DNA from: JAWXTP01 sp044433415
GTDB taxonomy: Bacteria > Bacteroidota > Bacteroidia > Bacteroidales > Rikenellaceae
NCBI GenBank assembly: GCA_044433415.1
Contig: JAWXTP010000170.1
Span: forward strand, 1 to 5,045
Direction: 5' to 3'
DNA: 5,045 bases
Under the pieces are notes generated by a model, which saw only the letters and a program-made list of their open reading frames with translations, was not told where the DNA came from and searched no databases. Below are positions 1-5,045 of this stretch, piece by piece. Both the position numbers and the translations under genes were made by a program. Position 1 is the first letter of the stretch. Each line of letters begins with the position of its first letter.

Positions 1-123
1 TTTAATTTTAACCTTTAAAACCCTTATATTATTTTTTTGTTTTTTGTGTATGTACAATAGTAACCAATGAGTACTAATTTGCAAAATTTCAAATGTAAAA
101 TATTCAATTACAAATCCGTATTA

Positions 124-162
124 TAAGTATTGTTTAAATTGTAAATGTTATCATAATACTTA
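124..162 (+). promoter_or_regulatory. Leader inverted repeat just upstream of the NVEALA gene
   Basis: TAAGTATT (124-131) is exactly complementary to AATACTTA (155-162), with a 23-nt AT-rich loop. The right arm ends five bases before the start codon at 168, so a folded leader would partly bury the translation-initiation region. The rest of positions 1-167 is very AT-rich and shows no gene. A TAATTTG at 75-81 is a one-base-short version of the Bacteroidetes -7 box (TAnnTTTG) and has no well-spaced -33 partner, so I do not call a promoter there. The stem is purely A/T apart from one G-C pair and may be chance in such AT-rich sequence. Confidence 0.2.
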
Positions 163-167
163 AAAAA

Positions 168-443
168 ATGAGAAAACTTAGATTTTTTTTCACAACAGTT
201 GTATTAAGTACTTCTGTAATCGTTGGGTATCAAGCATACAAGAATGCTACAATGACAGAACAAGAACGTTTAACTTTAGCTAACATTGAAGCTTTGAGTG
301 TTGATGAAGTTTATTCTTTTGAAATAGTATGTCCAATAGAGATGGAATCTTTTTGTATTGGAGTTGAGGTTAAACCTGATGATGCTTATGTTATAGCATA
401 TGTTGACCAAACTAATTATTATACTGAACTGCCAAATAATTAA
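168..443 (+). CDS. NVEALA family small exported protein
   Basis: This 91-residue protein has the layout of the NVEALA family of Bacteroidales. A basic N-terminus (MRKLR) is followed by a hydrophobic segment (about residues 6-20), then a short spacer. The diagnostic motif comes next, here LANIEALS (residues 37-44), a variant of the family's NVEALA, and then a short C-terminal region with few cysteines (C55 and C63). The length is normal to slightly long for the family. The N-terminal segment should direct export across the inner membrane; whether it is cleaved, and where the mature part goes, cannot be read from the sequence. The start at 168 is preceded by an A-rich stretch (CTTAAAAAA) rather than a Shine-Dalgarno site, as usual in Bacteroidetes. 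The next gene, 245 bp downstream on the same strand, encodes a BF3164-like lipoprotein, the usual neighbour of NVEALA genes. The molecular function of the family is not known. Family assignment is fairly sure; any role as a signal or cargo peptide would be a guess. Confidence 0.8.
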   Translation: MRKLRFFFTTVVLSTSVIVGYQAYKNATMTEQERLTLANIEALSVDEVYSFEIVCPIEMESFCIGVEVKPDDAYVIAYVDQTNYYTELPNN

Positions 444-688
444 GGTAATCATATAAACTTCGAGAGGTTGATTTCAGATATATGGGAAGTAGTAAAACCA
501 GGTTTTTCTAGATTATGTATTTTGAGGATTTTAGTTTCATAGTTTTTAAAAAAGAGGTTTAGTGTTCATATGGCGCATTTATGAGAATTCATAAATAAAG
601 CTTTAAAATCAAAAACGTTAATAACCAGTTTTTACCAGTTCCCATATATAAAACAACATATTTTTAATCACACCAAAAAGAAATAATT
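444..688 (+). other. Intergenic gap between NVEALA and lipoprotein genes, with small operator-like repeats
   Basis: No open frame of credible length and no strong terminator is visible in this gap. Two small patterns stand out. One is an odd-length palindrome, AAAACC-A-GGTTTT (494-506). The other is a direct repeat of ACCAGTT at 624-630 and 634-640, exactly 10 bp apart, one helical turn. TATTTTG at 518-524 is one base short of a TAnnTTTG -7 box. These could be protein-binding sites controlling the downstream lipoprotein gene, but each is short and none matches a regulator I can name. The lack of a clear terminator leaves it open whether the two flanking genes share a transcript. Confidence 0.25.
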
Positions 689-1729
689 ATGAAGATTTTG
701 TTATTCTACTTTCTTTTATTTTTTATAAGTTGTACAGGAAGCAATAGTAATCAAACTAAGACAATTGAGTACAAGGAATATAATGTTACTAGTAGAGAGT
801 TTCCTAATGAAATATTAATAAGGATACCAAGAATTAATATTTTAGGTAACAGGTTATTGGTTTCGTCATACAATCCTGCCCCTGTGTTGCGTTTATATGA
901 TATAGGAAAAGATTCATTAGAGTTAATTACTACTTATGGAAGTATAGGAAGAGCTGGTAACGAATTTTTAGTACCTATAGTTTCTGATATTGTAAAAGAT
1001 ACTGTAATTATATATGATATTAATGCAAGAAAAGTTAAGAATATTGTTTATGACTCAAAGGATAATGAACTTCGAGAAGTTTCTTCTATAAATGTCTCTC
1101 AGAAAAAAACTACAGAAGGATATATATTTTCAGATTTAAAGATTTCAAAGTTAAGTAACGGCTCTTATGTTGGCGTTGCACTTCATTCTAGTGGTGAGAT
1201 TTTTTCGTATTACGATAAAGATATGAATTTCTCTAATTATTTCGGTGAGTTAGATTTTCTGCCTGGAATAACTGGAATGACGGCTATACAAGAATTACAA
1301 GGGAATTTCAATATAAAAGGTGACAATATAGTATTTGGTATGATTAGAATGCCTTATCTTATGATGTATACTATGAAAAAAGACACTATTGTTAAGAGTT
1401 GGGATGCTGATATTTGCCCAATAGATGTAACAGTTGCAGGAGATGGTGTTATAAGATATAAAATTGAGAAACGGGGTAAAATTCAAGCCATGACACTAGG
1501 AGATAAATATATTTATTTAGGCTTTAATGATGCCCCAGTTGTGAAAATTGCATCACAGGTGTTCAATTTTATCTATGTTTATAATTATGAGGGAGAAAGA
1601 GTAGCCAAATTAAATTTAGATAGAGGATTACTTGGATCAATGTGTGTAAATGCCGATGAAACAAAGTTATATGGTAAAGATGGAGAATCAGGAAGTATTG
1701 TAGAATTTGATTTAAGTGAAGTTCAATAA
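689..1729 (+). CDS. BF3164-like lipoprotein with TolB-like 6-bladed beta-propeller
   Basis: This 346-residue protein starts with a short lipoprotein signal peptide: MK, a run of hydrophobic residues, then FFISC, with the lipid-accepting cysteine at C15 and a Ser/Asn-rich tether (TGSNSNQ) behind it. It is therefore expected to be anchored in the cell envelope. The mature part is all-beta in character and carries hallmarks of the BF3164/TolB-like propeller lipoproteins of Bacteroidales. These are an early blade ending in Y-G-x-x-G-R-A-G-N-E-F-x-x-P (residues 83-96; the family has a G-x-G-x-G-P/N-E-F type motif here) and a last blade with FNFIYVYNYEGE (about 292-303) followed by a 'cvnaDeTklYg' strand. 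Its length is typical for the family. The ATG at 689 follows an A-rich leader and gives the complete signal peptide. It lies downstream of an NVEALA-type gene, a common arrangement, and is followed by a strong terminator, so it ends the transcript. Ten of 13 arginines are AGA/AGG, unlike the large gene downstream. No ligand or catalytic residue can be named, and the biological role is unknown. Confidence 0.8.
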   Translation: MKILLFYFLLFFISCTGSNSNQTKTIEYKEYNVTSREFPNEILIRIPRINILGNRLLVSSYNPAPVLRLYDIGKDSLELITTYGSIGRAGNEFLVPIVSDIVKDTVIIYDINARKVKNIVYDSKDNELREVSSINVSQKKTTEGYIFSDLKISKLSNGSYVGVALHSSGEIFSYYDKDMNFSNYFGELDFLPGITGMTAIQELQGNFNIKGDNIVFGMIRMPYLMMYTMKKDTIVKSWDADICPIDVTVAGDGVIRYKIEKRGKIQAMTLGDKYIYLGFNDAPVVKIASQVFNFIYVYNYEGERVAKLNLDRGLLGSMCVNADETKLYGKDGESGSIVEFDLSEVQ

Positions 1730-1749
1730 ACTGGTTTTAATTGATTATA

Positions 1750-1799
1750 AAAAACAGACAGCTAGAAAATGAAAACTCATTTTCTAGCTGTCTGTTTTT
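1750..1799 (+). terminator. Perfect 23-bp intrinsic terminator hairpin
   Basis: The left arm (1750-1772) is exactly complementary to the right arm (1777-1799), with a 4-nt AAAC loop. The core of the stem is CAGACAGCTAG paired with CTAGCTGTCTG, and the base of the stem is an A5/T5 run, so the T-tract follows the GC-containing part of the stem. It begins 20 bp after the stop codon of the lipoprotein gene and should end that transcript. Because the A-tract and T-tract are symmetrical it could also stop transcription coming from the right, although no minus-strand gene is seen here. Confidence 0.9.
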
Positions 1800-1863
1800 C
1801 CTGACTTTGACAAGTTGCAATGTTTAAAAGTACAACTATCTATAAATCGATATTTTGTGATTT

Positions 1864-2015
1864 TTCAGAATCTTCTAGGTAACTATATCTTACTCTGCAC
1901 TCCGTGCCGTCTGTATAATACTATCGTATTATAAGGGCAGACCTCGTGTTAATAAACAATCAGTCCACATTAGTGGTTGGAAGATTAAAAAAAAGATTAA
2001 TTTTTTTTAAAATCT
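1864..2015 (+). ncRNA. Candidate structured non-coding RNA (6S-like is one possibility)
   Basis: A GC-richer island sits inside very AT-rich intergenic DNA and folds into a closed structure. AATCTTC (1869-1875) pairs with GAAGATT (1980-1986) as a closing stem. Inside it, GTCTG-TATAATAC (1909-1921) pairs with GTATTATA-CAGAC (1926-1933 and 1938-1942), with a TATC loop and an AGGG bulge. GCAC (1897-1900) can extend this arm with GTGT (1946-1949), and CCAC-ATTA-GTGG (1965-1976) forms a small side hairpin. The region ends in an A8/T8 hairpin (1982-2015) that could act as a terminator. TATTTTG at 1851-1857 is a one-base-short -7 box at the right distance for a start near 1864. A long closed arm of about 118 nt with a large internal bubble would suit a 6S-type RNA, but I cannot match it to a family by eye. 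No protein frame explains the block. The strand is inferred from the T-run and the putative promoter. Boundaries are approximate. Confidence 0.4.
1982..2015 (+). terminator. A8/T8 hairpin, possible terminator of the ncRNA candidate
   Basis: AGATT-A8 (1982-1994) pairs with T8-AA-AATCT (2001-2015) around a GATTAA loop, leaving a two-base bulge (2009-2010). The stem has very little GC, so it is a weak terminator by itself, although the U-rich right arm is suitable for release. The left arm overlaps the GAAGATT that closes the upstream structure, so the two foldings compete. A direct repeat AAGATTAA (1981-1988 and 1993-2000) is part of the same element. Confidence 0.35.
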
Positions 2016-2063
2016 ATTGTGTTTATTTATAGGTAGGTAGCTGGGTAGATGAATGCAATAAAA

Positions 2064-2071
2064 TATATTTG
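2064..2071 (+). promoter_or_regulatory. Possible Bacteroidetes -7 promoter box (TATATTTG)
   Basis: TATATTTG fits the TAnnTTTG -7 consensus of the Bacteroidetes primary sigma factor exactly. The position expected for the -33 TTTG holds CTGG (2041-2044), a poor match, so the promoter would be weak or depend on an activator. A transcript starting near 2077 would run into the hairpin at 2128-2166 and could yield a small RNA of roughly 100 nt. No protein frame begins between the two. Confidence 0.25.
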
Positions 2072-2127
2072 GGATTTATAAAAATTAAACTTATATTCTC
2101 GTCTTTGACACATTAAAGCATAACTAC

Positions 2128-2176
2128 AAGGCTTATAACTCACTGTAACAGTAAGTTATAAGCCTTATGATTTTTC
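2128..2176 (+). terminator. Terminator-like hairpin with T-rich tail
   Basis: AAGGCTTATAACT (2128-2140) is exactly complementary to AGTTATAAGCCTT (2154-2166). After one C/A mismatch the stem continues with ACTG (2142-2145) and CAGT (2149-2152) around a TAA loop. Three to five bases later comes a TTTTT run within a very T-rich stretch. It lies about 220 bp before the next gene and more than 320 bp after the lipoprotein terminator, so it most plausibly ends a transcript made inside this gene-free region. It could equally be part of a dispersed palindromic repeat. Confidence 0.5.
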
Positions 2177-2304
2177 ATATTTTGTAGTATATTTTTTCTA
2201 TTTCATATTTTTTTTATTTTTATGCAAGTGTCAAAGTCCCGAAGTGTCAAAAATTTAACATAATTAGTTGTTTTTAAATTATCTTAACAAAACCTGCTTA
2301 AAAC

Positions 2305-2334
2305 TTGATAATTGACTTTTTTTTACTACCTTTG
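2305..2334 (+). promoter_or_regulatory. Bacteroidetes-type promoter of the large heme/propeller gene
   Basis: TTG (2305-2307, in ACTTGA) stands 19 bp before TACCTTTG (2327-2334), an exact TAnnTTTG -7 box, so both elements and their spacing agree with the Bacteroidetes sigma consensus. Transcription would start near 2340, leaving an AT-rich leader of about 50 nt before the ATG at 2390. The tandem TTTGACAC-type repeats (2226-2251) lie about 55-80 bp upstream of the -33 element, where an activator might bind. Confidence 0.7.
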
Positions 2335-2389
2335 AGCATTGATTAATAACAAAATAAATAGAAAATCTAAAAATAATTAACTAAAATCT

Positions 2390-5045
2390 ATGAAAATGAA
2401 AAATGTTTTAACTGCATTTCTTGTCTTTTTTAGTGTCACTACTCTTTGGTCTCAGACTTTAAAAAGTGGCGAGTCGGCAAGTTGCATAGATGCGATGCTT
2501 TCAGCTAAGGAAGCCGTATTTAGCAATAATCCAGGGTCTTTGCCTTATGAGTCCCCTATTCTAACGTCTACTGACCAACCCATATCTCTTGATTTAGATG
2601 TGTCTACAATTGACGACCTTATACTTGTCGTATGGACTACAGTAGACGGACCAAATTATGACCACGCTGTGTGGGCAGATGCTGTATTGATAGATAAAAA
2701 TGGTAAGGAGTATAAATTACAAGATGAAAAATTTACCACTCAAGAAGTTCAAGGTAACTGGTTTCGTAAGGGTACTAACTTTACTAATAAACCTTTCTCT
2801 ATCGGTGACAAAACTTATAGCCATGGCTTCCTAGCGCATGCTAATTCTTTACTTATCACAAGCCTTAAAGGTCGTGATATTGTAAGGTTTAAAACAGATA
2901 TAGGTGTTGATAATGCTAGTACTGAAGGTACTGTAGTGTTTAAAGTGCTTACTACAAAGGGAATGGAACTAGCTAAAGAGTTAATGGAGAAACATCCTGA
3001 GAGTGATGCTATCTTTAGATTATTTAAAATTAGCGGTTCTGATTGGTTAACAAGTAGAGGTCTTTCGGCTGAGATAGGTGCTCTAGAATCTGTTGCTAGT
3101 GCTTTGAATAAGAGCGATTTCATAAAAGATGAGATGGCGCGCATAGCTACTTTACCAACGCATAGAGAACAATTCGAAGCATACATAGTATTAGCTAAGA
3201 AGGCTGACCGCATAAAAGCTACTCAAGAACAGCTAGAGTGGTTAAATCTTCGTGCTATAAAAGAAGCATTTGCAGATTTTAGCACAGTAAAAGGTTATGA
3301 TAAAGCTAAATATCAAGCTAAACTTGATGAACTTATCAAAATTACTGAGTCTGACTTAAATGATATCTATAGCCTTGACGATGCAGGTGTTGAGCGTGCA
3401 GAGAAAGCTCTAACGCTTAAAAAGGAGATTTTGTTTAGTAATAAAATACTAGATTTTGATAAGATAGTTTTTGCGCGTTTCGGACTTAACGATGAAGCTC
3501 GTATAGTTGGAGCTCAAGCCTTAGGTACTCCTCCAGCGAACTATTCTAGTCAACTGCAAACTCGTCGTACAGGTTACGATTCTGAGATTGTAGAGATTAG
3601 TAACCTTCGTGGAGAGTTACAAAGACGCTCTATCTATAAGCCTGCTTATGGTGGTCCTATCTCAGAGCCTGAGTTACATTGGAATGCTGATAAAATATTG
3701 TTTACAACAACAAATGAGAAAAACCAGTTCCAATTGTTTGAAGTAAATGTAGATGGTTCTGATGCTAAGCAAGTTACTAGCATAAAGGACGATACAGACC
3801 TAGAGTTTTTTGATGCTACTTACCTTCCTAGTGGTAAAATCATCACAGCTTCTAACATTTCTTATAATGGTGTGCCTTGCGTGTCGGGTGCTGACTATGT
3901 AAGTACTTACTGTTTATTTGACCCAGAGACTAGTCAACTTCGTCGTTTAACTTTCGACCAAGACTGTAACTGGTCGGCTTCTACACTTCACAATGGTAAA
4001 GTTATCTTTACTCGTTGGGAATATACAGACCTTATGCACTACTATTCTCGTATCGTTATGACTATGAATCCAGACGGTACTGAGCAAAAAGGTTATGTTG
4101 GTAGTGGCGCTATCTTCCCTAATGCTACTTTTGATATGAAGCAGCTACCTGACAATAAAAACCGTTTCGTAGGTATTATCTCAGGTCACCATGGCACTGT
4201 ACGTAGTGGTCGTATGATAATCTTTGACCCTAGCAAGGCTCGTAAGGGCAAGGAAGGTATGATACAGGAACTTCTAAAAAGTAAAGAGGGTATAGACGAT
4301 ACTTATAAAGATTATTTAGTAGATGGAGTATGGCCTCAGCTTATAGCTCCTCAGCCTTTGAATGACAAATATTACTTAGTAACTGCTAAGCCATCGCCTA
4401 CTTCTCTATGGGGTATTTATTTGATAGATATTTATGACAACTTAACATTAGTTGCTGAGTTTGAAGGTGACGGTTTAATATGGCCTATGCCCGTTATGAA
4501 GCGTGAGATACCTGCTGTGATTCCTGAGAAAACTCCTATGGAAGTTGCAGACACTCCTCAGCAAGCTACAGTATTTATCCAAGATATCTATGAAGGTGAA
4601 GGTCTTGTAGGTGTTCCTAGAGGTACTGTAAAACAGTTTAGAGTTATGTCTTACGAATATGCTTACTGGGATTCTCCTTCTGATCACATGAACAATGGTG
4701 TTCAATCAGGTTGGGAAATTAAACGTGAGTTAGGTCGTGTAGATGTAAACCCTGACGGTTCTGCTCTATTTAACATCCCTGCAAATACTCCTATTTCTCT
4801 ACAGCCTATAGACTCTACAGGTGCTGCCGTGCAACTTATGCGTAGTTGGTTAACAGCTATGCCTGGTGAGGTAGTTTCTTGTGTGGGTTGTCATGAAGAC
4901 CAAAACAGCATAGCTATTCCTAAGCGTGTTATGGCTTCTCAACAAGATCCTATAGATATCGTTGAACCAGAGGGTGGTATTCGTCCTTTCACTTTCGAAA
5001 GAGAGATACAACCTATCCTTGACCGTGCTTGTCTTGCTTGTCACA
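2390..5045 (+). CDS. Secreted NPCBM / hydrazine-synthase-alpha-like propeller / c-type heme protein (C-terminus beyond window)
   Basis: The frame is open from ATG 2390 to the window end: 885 full codons and no stop, so it is 3'-partial. Domains in order: signal peptide (residues 1-21, ending TLWS before Q22); NPCBM/NEW2-like domain (about 27-190), with an ADAVLIDKNG strand and the signature YSHGFLAHANSLL (143-155) followed by GVDNAS and a 'gtVvFkVlt' end; a charged helical linker (about 190-400); a beta-propeller (about 415-720) with FTRWEYTDL, MNPDGT, SGHHG (598-602) and IFDPSKAR; then VPRGTVKQFRV, NPDGSALFNIP and SWLTAMPGEV, leading into the first heme motif CVGCH (831-835) and a second, CLACH (881-885), after FEREIQPILDRA. 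This order of propeller and then heme domains is that of the hydrazine synthase alpha-subunit family and of many uncharacterised planctomycete-type proteins. The hemes imply a periplasmic or surface electron-transfer or redox role. Hydrazine synthesis is not supported, because the other subunits are not seen. NPCBM suggests binding to glycans. C497, C508 and C526 in the propeller could form disulfides. ATG 2396 is an alternative start, but 2390 has equally good A-rich context. A TAnnTTTG promoter lies upstream. About two thirds of arginines are CGT, unlike the lipoprotein gene. Confidence 0.85.
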   Translation, partial: MKMKNVLTAFLVFFSVTTLWSQTLKSGESASCIDAMLSAKEAVFSNNPGSLPYESPILTSTDQPISLDLDVSTIDDLILVVWTTVDGPNYDHAVWADAVLIDKNGKEYKLQDEKFTTQEVQGNWFRKGTNFTNKPFSIGDKTYSHGFLAHANSLLITSLKGRDIVRFKTDIGVDNASTEGTVVFKVLTTKGMELAKELMEKHPESDAIFRLFKISGSDWLTSRGLSAEIGALESVASALNKSDFIKDEMARIATLPTHREQFEAYIVLAKKADRIKATQEQLEWLNLRAIKEAFADFSTVKGYDKAKYQAKLDELIKITESDLNDIYSLDDAGVERAEKALTLKKEILFSNKILDFDKIVFARFGLNDEARIVGAQALGTPPANYSSQLQTRRTGYDSEIVEISNLRGELQRRSIYKPAYGGPISEPELHWNADKILFTTTNEKNQFQLFEVNVDGSDAKQVTSIKDDTDLEFFDATYLPSGKIITASNISYNGVPCVSGADYVSTYCLFDPETSQLRRLTFDQDCNWSASTLHNGKVIFTRWEYTDLMHYYSRIVMTMNPDGTEQKGYVGSGAIFPNATFDMKQLPDNKNRFVGIISGHHGTVRSGRMIIFDPSKARKGKEGMIQELLKSKEGIDDTYKDYLVDGVWPQLIAPQPLNDKYYLVTAKPSPTSLWGIYLIDIYDNLTLVAEFEGDGLIWPMPVMKREIPAVIPEKTPMEVADTPQQATVFIQDIYEGEGLVGVPRGTVKQFRVMSYEYAYWDSPSDHMNNGVQSGWEIKRELGRVDVNPDGSALFNIPANTPISLQPIDSTGAAVQLMRSWLTAMPGEVVSCVGCHEDQNSIAIPKRVMASQQDPIDIVEPEGGIRPFTFEREIQPILDRACLACH
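4880..4894 (+). other. First c-type heme-binding motif (CVGCH) of the large protein
   Basis: These codons specify C831-V-G-C834-H835. The cysteines would form thioethers with the heme vinyl groups and the histidine would be the proximal iron ligand. The preceding SWLTAMPGEVVS and the glutamate after the histidine match the context of this motif in hydrazine-synthase-alpha-like proteins as I know them. A second motif, C881-L-A-C884-H885, lies at 5030-5044 at the very edge of the window, so the distal ligand and the rest of that cytochrome domain are out of view. Confidence 0.85.

Larger units (their letters stand above)
1803..2251. repeat. Four dispersed copies of TTTGACA(C), in inverted and tandem arrangement
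   Basis: GACTTTGACA (1803-1812) has its exact reverse complement TGTCAAAGTC at 2229-2238, and the similarity continues inward loosely (TTGCA at 1815-1819 against TGCAA at 2223-2227). TTTGACAC also occurs at 2104-2111. The right-hand end is a tandem pair, AAGTGTCAAA at 2226-2235 and 2242-2251, separated by GTCCCG, giving a 16-bp period. The gene-free block is thus bounded by inverted copies of one short motif. That would fit a small non-autonomous repeat element or a set of regulator sites. No transposase and no clear target-site duplication is visible, so the nature of the repeat is undetermined. Confidence 0.45.

Noticed and set aside
67..126. A 19-codon open frame starting at ATG 67
   Set aside because: It is too short, has no family features or conserved motif, and sits in very AT-rich sequence where such frames occur by chance.
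1295..1486. 63-codon open frame on the minus strand
   Set aside because: It is antisense to the middle of the lipoprotein gene, with no promoter or recognisable product.
2031..2050. AGGTAGGTAGCTGGGTAGAT as a tandem tetranucleotide repeat
   Set aside because: Only two perfect units plus degenerate ones are present, too few to be a meaningful phase-variable repeat.
2104..2110. TTTGACA read as a sigma70 -35 box (also at 1806-1812)
   Set aside because: Bacteroidetes use a TTTG / TAnnTTTG promoter rather than TTGACA / TATAAT, no matching -10 lies at 17 bp, and the motif recurs in both orientations, which fits a repeat better.
2815..3213. 132-codon open frame on the minus strand
   Set aside because: It lies wholly inside the large + strand gene, in the helical linker and NPCBM region. 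Its translation has no recognisable domain, and the + strand frame has clear domains and coherent codon use.
4475..5044. Two minus-strand open frames (4475-4705 and 4850-5044)
   Set aside because: Both are antisense to the heme domain part of the large gene and overlap strongly recognisable motifs on the + strand, including CVGCH. Their translations look like low-information shadows.
2390..5045. Calling the large gene a true hydrazine synthase subunit
   Set aside because: Only the propeller and heme architecture is shared. An NPCBM domain is added, the beta and gamma subunits are not seen, and Bacteroidales are not anammox organisms.

Overview
The window looks like a piece of a Bacteroidales (Bacteroides/Parabacteroides-like) chromosome. 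It is AT-rich, the genes lack Shine-Dalgarno sequences and have A-rich leaders, a good TTG-N19-TAnnTTTG promoter of the Bacteroidetes sigma type is present, and two of the three genes belong to families (NVEALA peptide, BF3164/TolB-like propeller lipoprotein) known essentially from this group. All three genes lie on the + strand.

Region 1 (1-1799) holds a small exported NVEALA-type protein (168-443), a 245-bp gap, and a 346-residue 6-bladed-propeller-like lipoprotein (689-1729). It is closed by a perfect 23-bp terminator hairpin (1750-1799). NVEALA peptides and BF3164-type lipoproteins recur side by side in Bacteroidales, so this is probably a functional pair acting at the cell envelope; its job is unknown.

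Region 2 (1800-2389) is about 590 bp without a protein gene, but it is not featureless. It has a GC-richer block (about 1864-2015) that folds into a closed, branched RNA-like structure ending in an A/T hairpin, and is a candidate non-coding RNA (6S-like is one possibility). It also has a Bacteroides-type -7 box at 2064 followed by a terminator-like hairpin at 2128-2166, four copies of a TTTGACA(C) motif in both orientations, and a promoter at 2305-2334.

Region 3 (2390-5045, running off the end) is the largest gene. It encodes a secreted protein of more than 885 residues with a signal peptide, an NPCBM/NEW2-type carbohydrate-binding-like domain, a helical linker, a beta-propeller of the kind found in the hydrazine synthase alpha-subunit family, and two c-type heme motifs (CVGCH and CLACH). 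It resembles the large uncharacterised planctomycete-type heme/propeller proteins. Hydrazine synthesis itself is not implied. Its codon use (mostly CGT for arginine) differs clearly from that of the lipoprotein gene (mostly AGA/AGG).

The most unusual items are the heme-NPCBM-propeller protein in a Bacteroidales setting and the structured intergenic region in front of it.
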